A DNA stretch of 64,000 nt from Promethearchaeota archaeon (GTDB lineage: Archaea; Asgardarchaeota; Thorarchaeia; Thorarchaeales; Thorarchaeaceae). Location of the stretch: assembly GCA_014728035.1 (NCBI GenBank), contig WJMJ01000078.1, positions 145,036 to 209,035 on the forward strand, read 5' to 3'. Below the pieces are notes generated by a model that was not told where the DNA came from, did no database searches, and saw nothing but the letters and a program-made list of their open reading frames with translations. Shown here in pieces: positions 8,961-17,429 of the stretch. The position numbers were made by a program, and so were the translations under genes. Positions within the stretch are counted from its first letter, which is position 1. Every line of letters starts with the position of its first letter.

Positions 8961-9440
8961 ATGACATATAGAATACTGGAATTCAACATTGCAATAATTG
9001 GACCAAAAGGAGCTGGAAAGACAAAGCTGTTTCCAGAAATTAAAGATGAAATGCAAGCAGAGAAGATAGTTATCTTGTCGGAAGTCGAAGCGAATATTCA
9101 TCTTGTACTTCACAAAATTCACACACCACTTAATGAAGAAAAAATGAATTTTTCAAAATTCGATGGCATGATTGGAGTCTATGATGCAACATCAGCAGGA
9201 ACCTATAAGGAACTCAAACAAGCTCTACTTTCCATTAAGGAAGATATGGTGGAAAAACCGCTATTTGTTGTTGGTAATAAGTTGAATCCTGGAGAGCCAT
9301 GTGCAACTGAGAATACAGTGAATACTGATATTGGCTACAATAAGCTAATCTATTGTATGTCTGAATATGACACAAGAAAAGAGTTTGAAATTCGCCTCAG
9401 ATGGTTTGCAGCAGACTTGGCAAAACGAATGAAAGAATAG
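8961..9440 (+). CDS. Degenerate Ras-like small GTPase
   Basis: A 159-residue single-domain P-loop protein. G1 is clear (GPKGAGKT, about residues 14-21), followed by the Ras-like strand GVYDATS and a G4-like VVGNKLN. The DxxG (G3) motif cannot be found and the Asp of NKxD is Asn, so GTP specificity and hydrolysis are doubtful. Asgard genomes carry many Ras/Arf/Rag-like GTPases; this looks like a divergent or inactive member. An upstream GTG (8952) is in frame, but ATG 8961 has AAGGTG close upstream. Probably in an operon with the membrane protein ahead of it. It could instead be a non-GTPase P-loop protein. Confidence 0.7.
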   Translation: MTYRILEFNIAIIGPKGAGKTKLFPEIKDEMQAEKIVILSEVEANIHLVLHKIHTPLNEEKMNFSKFDGMIGVYDATSAGTYKELKQALLSIKEDMVEKPLFVVGNKLNPGEPCATENTVNTDIGYNKLIYCMSEYDTRKEFEIRLRWFAADLAKRMKE

Positions 9441-9525
9441 ATGAAATGCTACAATATGTTTCAATCCACAATGATTATACATACCTACTAAAAAACAACA
9501 GTACTCCCGAAAATGAGGGATAAGA

Positions 9526-10704
9526 ATGTTAAATGAGCAAGGACTAAGTGAGGAGCAGGTTCTTTCCAGACTGAACAGCCTTCTAGAAAACGATGCGACA
9601 TATAGAAGTGGACATCCTGTTGCCTCGATGTCAACCATTCCTCACTCGATTGGTTCAGAAGTGTTCTACAAGACTATGGAAAAAAATGCAGGACGTCTTC
9701 ATACATTCAAAGGGTCTGCGCAAGTTGAATGTGAAGTCATTGCTATGATTGGGGAACTACTGAATTTAGAAAATCCAGTTGGTTCAACCACCTCAGGAGG
9801 TACTGAATCAAATATCTTAGCAATGCTCTGTGCGCGAGAATCAAATAAAAAAATACAGGAACCAGAGATAATTGCGCCTCGAACAGTTCACTCCTCTGTC
9901 GATAAAGCAGCGTGGCTGCTTGGAATTAAGCTGGTAAAAACACCGATAGATAAGGAATTCAAAGCTAAACCAAAAGCAATACAGAAAAAAATTAACGAGA
10001 ACACTATCGGTATTTTCACAACAGCTGGTACAACATACCTTGGACAAATAGACCCGATTGATAAGATTGGAAAAATCGCACAAGATAATAGATTACACCT
10101 TCACGTTGATGCGGCTTTTGGAGGTTTTGTAATACCATTTCTTAGGGATTTAGGTATTAGTCACCATCAATTTGCATTTGAAGTAGAGGGAGTGACAAGT
10201 GTTAGTTCAGATCCACATAAAATGGGACTTGCCCCAATCCCAGCTGGTAGTCTTATTTTTCGTTCGAAAAAATTTTTGAAAAAGATAACCAAGAAGATAC
10301 CATATCTTCAGGGTGCAAGTGCTACACAATCGACAATTCTGGGCACACGCCCAGCAGGAGCTATCCTCGCAACTTGGGCAGTTATGAAACGACTTGGAAA
10401 GGAAGGGTATAGGCAAATGGTTCTACAGTGTATTGAAAACACACAAATTGCGCTCAATAGACTTGAGGATAATCCACTATTGAAACCAGCTATTAAACCA
10501 GTAATGAATATCATTGGGATAAAAAGTAATGAATTACCACTAGAATACATAGTGGAAAATATGGAGAAAAGAGGTTGGCGAATGGCAACTTCGCCCAAAC
10601 CACATACTATGAGACTGGTATTAATGCCTCATGTGACTGTGGGAGCATTGAATGCATTTTTCAATGATCTAGATCAGGTGTCAACAACAATTCCAGCTGA
10701 CTAA
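9526..10704 (+). CDS. mfnA: PLP-dependent L-tyrosine/L-aspartate decarboxylase (MfnA)
   Basis: Group II PLP decarboxylase that makes tyramine (methanofuran side chain) or beta-alanine (CoA synthesis) in archaea. In a non-methanogen the aspartate decarboxylase role is the likelier one, by inference. Seen: substrate-side TTSGGTESN at about 88-96, His122 that stacks on PLP, HVDAAFGG with Asp195 binding the pyridine nitrogen, and the Schiff-base Lys232 in SSDPHKMGLAPIPAG. The 392-residue length fits archaeal MfnA. ATG start has GAGGGATAAGA just upstream. It converges on a regulator gene and the two overlap by 4 bases. Confidence 0.92.
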   Translation: MLNEQGLSEEQVLSRLNSLLENDATYRSGHPVASMSTIPHSIGSEVFYKTMEKNAGRLHTFKGSAQVECEVIAMIGELLNLENPVGSTTSGGTESNILAMLCARESNKKIQEPEIIAPRTVHSSVDKAAWLLGIKLVKTPIDKEFKAKPKAIQKKINENTIGIFTTAGTTYLGQIDPIDKIGKIAQDNRLHLHVDAAFGGFVIPFLRDLGISHHQFAFEVEGVTSVSSDPHKMGLAPIPAGSLIFRSKKFLKKITKKIPYLQGASATQSTILGTRPAGAILATWAVMKRLGKEGYRQMVLQCIENTQIALNRLEDNPLLKPAIKPVMNIIGIKSNELPLEYIVENMEKRGWRMATSPKPHTMRLVLMPHVTVGALNAFFNDLDQVSTTIPAD

Positions 10705-11057
10705 GAGGAGGCACTTAGGTTTGAACGAAGGTCTTCTATTTCTTCTTCTAGATCAGATACTTTTTCAACCAAATCGAGCATCGTTTCTAACATGACAGAA
10801 ATAAGCCTTCCAAAGTTCACAGCATAGCCATCCTCACGGTCTATCAATTCAGCTTCTTCAAGTCTTCTTGCTGCGTTAGTAACAGACTGCTTGGATAGTT
10901 TCCTCTCACCTACCAGTTTATTCACCATTTTACGAACATCTTTTGGAGCAATTGGCTCCCCCTTCAGAGGTTCTAACAAGCTGTATAGTACATGAATTCC
11001 GGCACTCATTCGAGGGTTCTTTAGCTTTGCAAATGCAAGCTCCAATTCATCTTTCAT
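10701..11057 (-). CDS. Winged-helix transcription regulator with C-terminal coiled coil
   Basis: A 118-residue protein. The middle part (about SAGIHVLYSLLEP, then LSKQSVTNAARRLEEAEL and LIDREDGYAV) reads as a winged helix-turn-helix with recognition helix and wing. The last about 35 residues (LDLVEKVSDLEEEIEDLR) form a heptad-patterned coiled coil, probably for dimerisation. The frame extends to 11126, but the Met at 11057 is preceded by GGAAGG at good spacing, so it is chosen. Targets unknown; the gene converges with mfnA and could regulate something nearby. Confidence 0.72.
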   Translation of the reverse strand: MKDELELAFAKLKNPRMSAGIHVLYSLLEPLKGEPIAPKDVRKMVNKLVGERKLSKQSVTNAARRLEEAELIDREDGYAVNFGRLISVMLETMLDLVEKVSDLEEEIEDLRSNLSASS

Positions 11058-11285
11058 ATCTGTGGCATCCTTCCTCCAGACTTTGTGACAATAGACATTT
11101 GGTATATGAAAAACCTTCGTATCCACAAAGAATGAGTGGATACACAGTTTTGCAATTGACTCAGACTAGATTGACACTGTACAAGAATAGCTTCTGCAAA
11201 CTGTGATAAGAAAGCCAGTGTTACTCGAAGAACAATCATTCAATAAAGATGAAAAGCACTTGTAGTTCTCAGATATTGAGTATCA

Positions 11286-11975
11286 ATGCCAATTCATGAC
11301 CTAAAACGAATCGTATTTGTCCCTGTTATTCATACCGATACCGAAAGTATCGAAAGAGCCAGACAGACTGTCAGAGATGTCAAACCTGATGTAGTAGCTG
11401 TAGAATTGGATAAAGAAAGGTATAACCAATTGATGAACCAAGACCTAGAAGAACATGACATGCCTACTGAAATGTTTGGAGACCCTACACAAAATATGAT
11501 GAATCAGATAGCTTTACTACTGAGAAGCTTTGGTCAGCAGACAGGAGCTGGTGTAGGTCAAGAGATGCTCGCAGCTATTGAGGAAGGACGCTCAATTGGT
11601 TCTAAGATTGCCCTTGTGGATAGACCAATCCAAGAAACGATTTATGCTGTTTCACAGGTTCCTTTGGATGAGATATACAAAATCACTTACTCTGTTCCAG
11701 ATGCTAATGAGGACCTCCAAAACATGGGAGCTCAAGGGTTTCTATCTATGCTAAAAGATAAAGAAACTGTAGATGAGTTGCTCATAGAATTCAGAAAAGA
11801 ACTTCCAAAGCTGGCAGAAGCTCTTATAGATCAAAGAGATGAATACGTAGCTACTGCACTTCATACAATTCTCAATGATGTAGAGGGGAAAATAGTGGCA
11901 GTGCTTGGAGCAGGCCATATTGAAGGCGTGAAGCGAGCACTGCGTAAAAAACTCAGTTCTGATGCCGCAGCTTAG
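11286..11975 (+). CDS. TraB/PrgY-type domain protein, soluble
   Basis: The N terminus (FVPVIHTDTESIERARQ) and VAVELDKERYNQL match the TraB/PrgY (pheromone-shutdown) domain, related to the Tiki/erythromycin-esterase fold. The C-terminal VLGAGHIEGVKRAL with its Gly-His is the second conserved motif. Unlike bacterial and many archaeal members it lacks the C-terminal membrane domain, so it is probably cytoplasmic (229 residues). Function in archaea is unknown; a hydrolase role has been suggested for the superfamily. Its stop overlaps that of hypB by 4 bases. Confidence 0.8.
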   Translation: MPIHDLKRIVFVPVIHTDTESIERARQTVRDVKPDVVAVELDKERYNQLMNQDLEEHDMPTEMFGDPTQNMMNQIALLLRSFGQQTGAGVGQEMLAAIEEGRSIGSKIALVDRPIQETIYAVSQVPLDEIYKITYSVPDANEDLQNMGAQGFLSMLKDKETVDELLIEFRKELPKLAEALIDQRDEYVATALHTILNDVEGKIVAVLGAGHIEGVKRALRKKLSSDAAA

Positions 11976-12622
11976 AGACCCAGAGCTTCTAACAGCTTAT
12001 CAATGCCTTCGCCCGTTTTTGAACTGACACTAAAGACTGGAATAGTCGCATCAACTTCACGAACATCTTCAATTAATGAGGCAATATCAAACCCAATTGC
12101 TTCAGCAAGGTCTACCTTATTGATAACAACCATATCACTTCGCTTTATTGTCAATGGATGTTTCTTCACCATATATGGACCCTCAGTTACGCTGACTACA
12201 ACTATCTTTTTATCAACACCCAAACTGTAACCAGCTGGACAGATTAGGTTTCCAACGTTTTCAATAAACACTACTTGATATTTTGTAAGGTCTACTTCAT
12301 CAAGTGCAACACGAATCATTCGTGCATCCAAATGGCAAGCTGTACCAGTATTGATTTGAACCGTATCAACACCATGAGATGCAACACGATCAGCATCAAT
12401 AGTCGTAGCAAGGTCTCCAGCAAACATCAAAATCTTGTATTTCTGTGATATTTTCTCACAGAGAGCCTCAATCAACTGCGTTTTGCCAGTTCCAACAGAT
12501 CCCATTATATCAATTGCAATAATTCCATGTTTTTTGAATAAAGCAGCATTGAATGAAGCGGCATCTTCATTCGCTCCAAACAAATCTTTTCGGATATCAA
12601 TGGATAAGGTCTTATCTGTCAT
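11972..12622 (-). CDS. hypB: Hydrogenase nickel-incorporation GTPase HypB
   Basis: SIMIBI-class GTPase that, with HypA, inserts nickel into [NiFe] hydrogenase. Seen (numbered from the longer frame, start 12637): P-loop GSVGTGKT 46-53, metal-binding Cys101-His102 in GTACHLDA, Cys133 in ENVGNLICPAG, and NKVD at 173-176. The His-rich N-terminal nickel store of many bacterial HypB proteins is absent, as in other archaea. ATG 12622 has GAGG upstream and is preferred over the in-frame start at 12637. It overlaps the end of the upstream membrane-protein gene by 11 bases, so the two are translationally coupled. No hypA or hydrogenase gene is in the window. Confidence 0.94.
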   Translation of the reverse strand: MTDKTLSIDIRKDLFGANEDAASFNAALFKKHGIIAIDIMGSVGTGKTQLIEALCEKISQKYKILMFAGDLATTIDADRVASHGVDTVQINTGTACHLDARMIRVALDEVDLTKYQVVFIENVGNLICPAGYSLGVDKKIVVVSVTEGPYMVKKHPLTIKRSDMVVINKVDLAEAIGFDIASLIEDVREVDATIPVFSVSSKTGEGIDKLLEALGL

Positions 12623-13187
12623 CTTCTGATGCCTCAAGTAGTAGTTCTGATTCCTGCATATTAGGATAGAGATAGTGGCCTAAGATGGGACGAATTATTT
12701 TTCGTTCTAGTACAACTGCAATAACTGCCCAGAAAAGTGCCTGTATCATGTCCATTAGAGCATAAAGGAAGGTAGTTTCAAAAGGAACTCCAACACCAGC
12801 AAACAGGGTCATGCTTGGTATAAATCCGCCAATAAGTCCACCACCTAAAATTGCAAGTAGGGCATATTTCAATCCATCTCGATTCTTTGTTATGTGAACG
12901 GCATAACCAGTTCCAAATCCGAGAGCCATATTACCAATAAGCGGAAGAAGAGGAATCTCTCCTCCAGCTATAGCTCCGCCTATTCCCACAATTGCTCCAA
13001 CGAGAAGTCCTCCAGGAATTCCTCCGACAACGCCACCAAGTTCAGAAAAGAGAAAACCAGGTGTCAGCTCTAGAAGACCAGGAATTATTGGAATTCTAAT
13101 AAATAATCTAACTACAATACCAAGGGCACCTAGAAATGCCAAAGTGACAATTCCAGATGTATTCTTTTCTAAAGGATATATACTCAT
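12612..13187 (-). CDS. ECF S-component-like membrane protein coupled to hypB
   Basis: A 191-residue polytopic protein with about five or six hydrophobic segments, very rich in Gly (GGVVGGIPGGLLVGAIVGIGG). The pattern (short N terminus, TM1 LAFLGALGIVVRLF, then IPGLLELTPG) resembles substrate-binding S components of energy-coupling-factor importers. No substrate motif can be assigned. Because its stop overlaps the hypB start, a metal (nickel/cobalt) link is plausible but only inferred; CbiM/NikM proteins have a His-rich N terminus that is not present here. An HTH gene lies immediately upstream on the same strand (10-base gap). Confidence 0.65.
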   Translation of the reverse strand: MSIYPLEKNTSGIVTLAFLGALGIVVRLFIRIPIIPGLLELTPGFLFSELGGVVGGIPGGLLVGAIVGIGGAIAGGEIPLLPLIGNMALGFGTGYAVHITKNRDGLKYALLAILGGGLIGGFIPSMTLFAGVGVPFETTFLYALMDMIQALFWAVIAVVLERKIIRPILGHYLYPNMQESELLLEASEDDR

Positions 13188-13197
13188 TTTGTTTTCC

Positions 13198-13587
13198 TCA
13201 AGCAGTCGAGTATTCTTGTGACTGCTCCGGCCAGTTATTCAACAAGAAGTCTCTGGTCTTCTCGTAGAATTCTTTCAGTTTTCTAAGAATCTCGTCTCGA
13301 ACCTCTTCGCTTGAGATTGCATGATACACATAGTATCTACCACCACGATCAAAGAATTTTGCTTCCCTCTTGACAAGATTCTTCTTTTTCAATCTTACAA
13401 TGAATCGTTGTACTGTGCTACGATCCTTGCCAATAAGGTCTGCAATAGCTTCAACAGTTTTAGGACCAGATAACAGAGCAAAGTATGCATCTAATTCTGT
13501 ACTTTTCAAATCATATGCACAACATAACAAATCAGAGGGCCTCTCGAATCGTTTCTCAAAAAGTCCCGATAGAGGGTCACGAGTCAT
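13198..13587 (-). CDS. TrmB-like HTH transcription regulator
   Basis: A 129-residue protein with an N-terminal winged HTH: DLKSTELDAYFALLSGPKT, ADLIGKDRSTVQRFIVRLKK, then LVKREAKFFDRGGRYYVY forming the wing. The pattern is typical of the TrmB/HTH_20 group in archaea. The C-terminal 40 residues are helical (EVRDEILRKLKEFYEKTRD). It sits 10 bases upstream of the S-component-like gene and hypB in one leftward unit, so it may control that operon; this is inference from position. Confidence 0.75.
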   Translation of the reverse strand: MTRDPLSGLFEKRFERPSDLLCCAYDLKSTELDAYFALLSGPKTVEAIADLIGKDRSTVQRFIVRLKKKNLVKREAKFFDRGGRYYVYHAISSEEVRDEILRKLKEFYEKTRDFLLNNWPEQSQEYSTA

Positions 13588-13708
13588 AGTTCATCACAGA
13601 TATTTTCGCCCCATACAAATTAAGGATTGTGCAAGTGACATGCACATTCCATAACATAATACAGCCCTTCAAAAGCCAAGAATGCATTCAATGAAATAGG
13701 TGCTACAA

Positions 13709-14161
13709 ATGAACTTCGATGCATTTAGAGATGGACATGGTACAACCCCTTGGGAAAATCCAGAACGTGGAGGTAGGCATCTTCAGTCCATTAATATCGC
13801 ACCACTAAAAGGCGTTCTAGAGTCAGACCCGGTGAGATCAAAATTGCTGCGACTCCTAATAGATGATGGAGGATGGGTCACCACTACAGACCTTCTAAAA
13901 GCTGGTAGACAGGTGAGGTCAATCATGGGAGCAGTTACAGTCGGAACCATATTAACTGGTCTGAACGAACTAGTATCGTCACGACTTATTCTTAGTAGAA
14001 CTTCTATGAATTCAGGGATAGACTGGGCAGAATGGAGAATCAATCCGGACTGGTTAGAACCAACTAGAAAATTAGTTCAAATGTTGAGTAGACCAAGAAT
14101 ACATACATCTGAGGCGGTCATTCACGAGAAAATACAACGCCGCTTATCAGATATGGAGTAA
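13709..14161 (+). CDS. Putative winged-helix protein, unknown role
   Basis: A 150-residue protein. The central part (VRSKLLRLLIDDGGWVTTTDLL, then GTILTGLNELVSSRLI) has the spacing of a winged helix-turn-helix, but I do not recognise a named family. ATG 13709 is chosen over GTG 13700 because AGGTG lies at proper spacing ahead of it. It is divergent from the TrmB-like gene and lies ahead of another S-component-like gene, so a regulatory role is possible. Confidence 0.6.
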   Translation: MNFDAFRDGHGTTPWENPERGGRHLQSINIAPLKGVLESDPVRSKLLRLLIDDGGWVTTTDLLKAGRQVRSIMGAVTVGTILTGLNELVSSRLILSRTSMNSGIDWAEWRINPDWLEPTRKLVQMLSRPRIHTSEAVIHEKIQRRLSDME

Positions 14162-14266
14162 AAATATACTCAGTTATGAGTAATGTACTTGCATTGAGTA
14201 ACATTCATAAGGAGCTTGATAACCACTATATCATGTTCTTGAATGACAGTCTGGAGAAAAATTGGA

Positions 14267-14899
14267 ATGAATGAAACAGTTCAGAAAATTGAAACGGACA
14301 ATGACTCTGAAGACCAGATGGAATGGTTCGACAGCGTAAAACCAGGTATCGACAGCAAGAAAGTAGCAATTGCGGGGGTTTTTGCAGCGCTATCAATTGC
14401 ATTTTCATTCATTGCTGAATATCTTCCACGACATCCTGGATGGGGAATCGCATATTTTGATCCGGTATCAATAATCTGGATTGTTTCATTTTTAATAGGA
14501 GGATTTTGGATTGGTTCGACTACAGCTATCGCTGGTACCCTAGGGCTCTTCATATTTGATCCAACAGGTATTGGCCCAGTTTTCAAGTTTGCAGCAACCT
14601 ATCCAATGATTCTTGTTCCATATCTTGGACTACTCGTTATAAAACAAGCAGATGACGGTTCTAATCTCTCGCATTTAGGGAAGCTATCGGTTTTGATGTT
14701 CTTTGGATTGCTACTTAGACTGGCATTTATGATTCCAATGAACCTTCAAATTGTACCCTTATTTGTACCAGACCTAACTCCAGAGTATATTATTATTACA
14801 GTTATACTGCTTAACATTCTCCAGAGTGTTTGGGATACAATATTCCCATACCTAATAGTACACAAAACGGGTGTATTTGAGAATTACAGAATGTGGTGA
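14267..14899 (+). CDS. ECF transporter S-component-like membrane protein
   Basis: About 210 residues: an acidic cytoplasmic N terminus (about 30 residues), then about six transmembrane helices. The first helix region (SKKVAIAGVFAALSIAFSFI) and the PVSIIWIVSFLIGGFW segment resemble S components such as RibU or related vitamin-binding subunits. GTTAIAGTLGLFIF-like and KFAATYPMILVPYLG segments follow. Substrate unknown; the energising EcfA/EcfT subunits are not in the window. ATG 14267 has a GGAGA site about 9 bases upstream and is preferred over ATG 14243. Confidence 0.68.
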   Translation: MNETVQKIETDNDSEDQMEWFDSVKPGIDSKKVAIAGVFAALSIAFSFIAEYLPRHPGWGIAYFDPVSIIWIVSFLIGGFWIGSTTAIAGTLGLFIFDPTGIGPVFKFAATYPMILVPYLGLLVIKQADDGSNLSHLGKLSVLMFFGLLLRLAFMIPMNLQIVPLFVPDLTPEYIIITVILLNILQSVWDTIFPYLIVHKTGVFENYRMW

Positions 14900-14907
14900 A
14901 ATCTAAG

Positions 14908-14938
14908 CCCTACTAACTGGTCGCGTGGTTTAGGAGGG
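14908..14938 (+). terminator. Imperfect hairpin after the S-component-like gene
   Basis: CCCT-A-CTAAC (14908-14917) pairs with GTTTAG-G-AGGG (14928-14938) with one mismatch and one bulge around a 10-base loop. It begins 8 bases after the stop and is followed by a short T4 run, consistent with a transcription end. Confidence 0.45.
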
Positions 14939-15028
14939 ACCTTTTCATCACAAACCGTTGTAGCCCAGTAATCTCTATATGTTATCAGAGGATAACAGAT
15001 ATAGATAAACTTGTGAAGGGAACAAACA

Positions 15029-15853
15029 TTGAGAAGATGCGAGTTCTGTGACTCCCCAGTAGCTGCCGATGCTGTGGTTTGTCCAGTCTGTAAAGAAGAA
15101 ATTGCAGAAGAAACACTGGAAAGACTTCTGCCATTGTTGAAAAGACCGGATGAACCAGAAGTTCAGAGGATTGGGATTATCCAACGGATGTGGGGAACGA
15201 TCAGACGACCTGCACCAACATATAGAGATATTGGTCAACGTCCTGACAGTGCAGGGCCATTTTTCATAGTCATGATCAATGCGTTGATAATGGGAGTTCT
15301 TATGTTACTGATGACTTCCAGATTTACGACAACTGTACAATTATTCGACCCGATTGCCAATGCAACGGTCCCCACTCAAGTTAGCGTGCTTACTGGGCCA
15401 CAAGCCATATCATTCTGGATGGTAGGACTAGGAACCATGGTACCCAATATTCTGATAGGAATGATCTTCTTGATTGTTGGAAGTGCTTTTGCACACATCG
15501 CAATCAAGATTCTTGGAGGAAGTGGAAAGCGCGGGCAAACGATATCGATTGTCGGGTATAGCATGATGCCTGTTCTGCTTGTGCGTCTTATTGCAATTCT
15601 GCTTATTTTTACTACAGTGCCAACAATTGCAATAGGCACAGCTGAAACAAATGCCGCCACCGTGATAACACAAATATACAATTCATCAGTTTGGACAACG
15701 ATTGATTATTTGACGACAGGAGCATTTCTGTGGACGGGATTCCTACTCATATTTGGAATTAGAGAGGCACATAATACATCCACCCAATGGGCTGCAGTAA
15801 TATCTATAGCATGTATTATTGTTCTTATTTGGACTTTCTGGCAAATGCATTAA
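15029..15853 (+). CDS. Zinc-ribbon plus Yip1-domain membrane protein
   Basis: The N terminus has a zinc ribbon (CEFC ... CPVC, about residues 4-21), then a linker and a Yip1-type membrane domain: RMWGTIRRPAPTYRDI immediately before TM1, followed by about five transmembrane helices to residue 274. In eukaryotes Yip1 proteins work with Rab GTPases at Golgi/ER membranes; archaeal and bacterial members are of unknown function. Starts with TTG at 15029, with GAAGGGA about 7 bases upstream. It converges with the prenyltransferase gene (3-base gap). Confidence 0.8.
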   Translation: MRRCEFCDSPVAADAVVCPVCKEEIAEETLERLLPLLKRPDEPEVQRIGIIQRMWGTIRRPAPTYRDIGQRPDSAGPFFIVMINALIMGVLMLLMTSRFTTTVQLFDPIANATVPTQVSVLTGPQAISFWMVGLGTMVPNILIGMIFLIVGSAFAHIAIKILGGSGKRGQTISIVGYSMMPVLLVRLIAILLIFTTVPTIAIGTAETNAATVITQIYNSSVWTTIDYLTTGAFLWTGFLLIFGIREAHNTSTQWAAVISIACIIVLIWTFWQMH

Positions 15854-15856
15854 CGA

Positions 15857-16780
15857 TTAGAATACTACTCCGTATAGTGGGATAATCACAAATGCAATTA
15901 GACCGATAAGAGCTCCAATCTTATCTAGAGTGCTACCAATCAAGAGTTTCTTCTTTTCACTGGGTCCCATTAACGGTGCTATAGCTGCTCCCAGAACAAC
16001 ACCATCACCTAATAACAACAAAAGCCACAGATCCCAGCTTGCAAAGCCAAGTAACCAAATCAATGAATAACAAATTACCCCAACAAGGTTCAATACAGCT
16101 TGTACTCCTGCAGCTGCGCGATAGCCATAAACTCGTGCAATAGTTCTGACATCTCGTAATGCATCACCTTCCACATCTTCAGAGCCCTTAATGGTTTCCC
16201 GGGCTTGTAATATCATGAAAGCAGTCAGAAAGAATAACCAAGAGGGAACAGGAATTACCCAGACTCCAACTTGTTCAGCATAGATAATAGAACCGTAAAT
16301 AACACCAAATGCAAAAGAAAATGCAACCATGAAATTACCAGCTAATCCTAGCTCCTTCACTTTTGCTGCATAAGCATATCCTACTACTAAAAATACAATA
16401 ACAATGATTGCACCAATAATTCCGTTCAACCATGCAAAAAACACACCGAGCAAACTCAGAATGATAACATATATCCAAGCTTGGGTAACGCTTATTCTAC
16501 CGCTTGGAAGTGCCCTATGCGGTCTATTTATCTTATCAATTTCTATGTCAAAGATGTCGTTAACAACATTCCCACCAGCGGCTACAAAGAAATATGTGAT
16601 ATATCCATACAAAAAGACAAGCCAATTTGCACCTAATGAGCTCCATACGTTTGTCACTTGATGAGCAATTGCAATTCCAGCAAGAACCGTGAGACCTCCA
16701 ATGATACAATTTTGAGGCCTAATAATAGATAAGAACGCTTTTGGATCAGTCTTTCTCTTCTGTTCTGTTGTATCAGACAT
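15857..16780 (-). CDS. UbiA-family prenyltransferase, likely digeranylgeranylglyceryl phosphate synthase
   Basis: Membrane enzyme expected to add the second geranylgeranyl chain to GGGP in archaeal ether-lipid synthesis. The first Asp-rich motif, NVVNDIFDIEIDKINRPHR (about 75-93), and the following LPSGR are strong UbiA hallmarks. The second motif is RETIKGSEDVEGD. About eight transmembrane helices in 307 residues. Many archaea have several UbiA paralogues (menaquinone, haem O), so the lipid role is the best guess from the N-x3-D-x2-D pattern and length. Isolated gene, convergent with the Yip1-like gene. Confidence 0.85.
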   Translation of the reverse strand: MSDTTEQKRKTDPKAFLSIIRPQNCIIGGLTVLAGIAIAHQVTNVWSSLGANWLVFLYGYITYFFVAAGGNVVNDIFDIEIDKINRPHRALPSGRISVTQAWIYVIILSLLGVFFAWLNGIIGAIIVIVFLVVGYAYAAKVKELGLAGNFMVAFSFAFGVIYGSIIYAEQVGVWVIPVPSWLFFLTAFMILQARETIKGSEDVEGDALRDVRTIARVYGYRAAAGVQAVLNLVGVICYSLIWLLGFASWDLWLLLLLGDGVVLGAAIAPLMGPSEKKKLLIGSTLDKIGALIGLIAFVIIPLYGVVF

Positions 16781-16906
16781 CTAGCTCTCCTCTACACAAA
16801 GGGGGAAATTCTGATAGATAAAAGACTTTTTGAAAACCACTCAAAAAAGAAAAATCGCAACCCAATAACTCATATTGTGGATAAGGATTCTAAACATGTG
16901 GGGAAA

Positions 16907-17416
16907 ATGAATTTCGAAGACCTAAGTAAAGAAGAATTACTGAAAATTGTTGATGCCTATGCAAAAGCATGGCAAGCAATGGACGGAGCATATTTTCTAG
17001 CTCTTGAGAAGAAATATGGTATGGATGTAGCCATCGAGATGGATAAGGAGGCTTGGCGAATCTTCTCGCCAATAGAAGCAAAGCGAATTATGCGAGAATT
17101 TGATGTGGCACAAAATGGAGGTCTCGAAGCATTAGAGAAAGCCCTTGGATATCGAGTATACGCACGACTAAATACTCAGTCATGCACCAGAAAAGATGAC
17201 AAGACATTGGTTTTCAAAATGCATGAATGTCGAGTTCAAGTTGCTCGGAATAGAAAAGGATTACCTGATTTCCCTTGCAAACAAGTAGGAGAAATCGAAT
17301 ACGAAGAGTTCGCAAAGACTATTGACCCAAGAATCAAAACACGTTGTATATCATGCCCACCGGACCCCCATCCAGAGGATTATTATTGTGCATGGGAGTT
17401 CACCTTGGAGGAATGA
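16907..17416 (+). CDS. DUF6125-type cysteine-rich protein
   Basis: About 169 residues, matching a conserved archaeal/bacterial family (DUF6125): N-terminal helical EELLKIVDAYAKAW, then DGAYFLALEKKYGMDVAIEMD and SPIEAKRI. The C-terminal half contains a Cys cluster: FPCKQVGEIEYEEFA, CISCPPDPHPEDYYCAWEF. The Cys/His set suggests metal binding, but no reaction is known to me. ATG 16907 follows GGGGAAA and matches the family start; the frame also has a GTG at 16877. The stop lies 13 bases before the nfo start, so the two are probably one operon. Confidence 0.75.
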   Translation: MNFEDLSKEELLKIVDAYAKAWQAMDGAYFLALEKKYGMDVAIEMDKEAWRIFSPIEAKRIMREFDVAQNGGLEALEKALGYRVYARLNTQSCTRKDDKTLVFKMHECRVQVARNRKGLPDFPCKQVGEIEYEEFAKTIDPRIKTRCISCPPDPHPEDYYCAWEFTLEE

Positions 17417-17429
17417 TGTCCTGGCAGAT

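Noticed and set aside
17322..17429. Upstream extension of the endonuclease IV frame
   Set aside because: It overlaps the preceding DUF6125 gene and is not conserved in endonuclease IV; TTG 17430 gives the family start.
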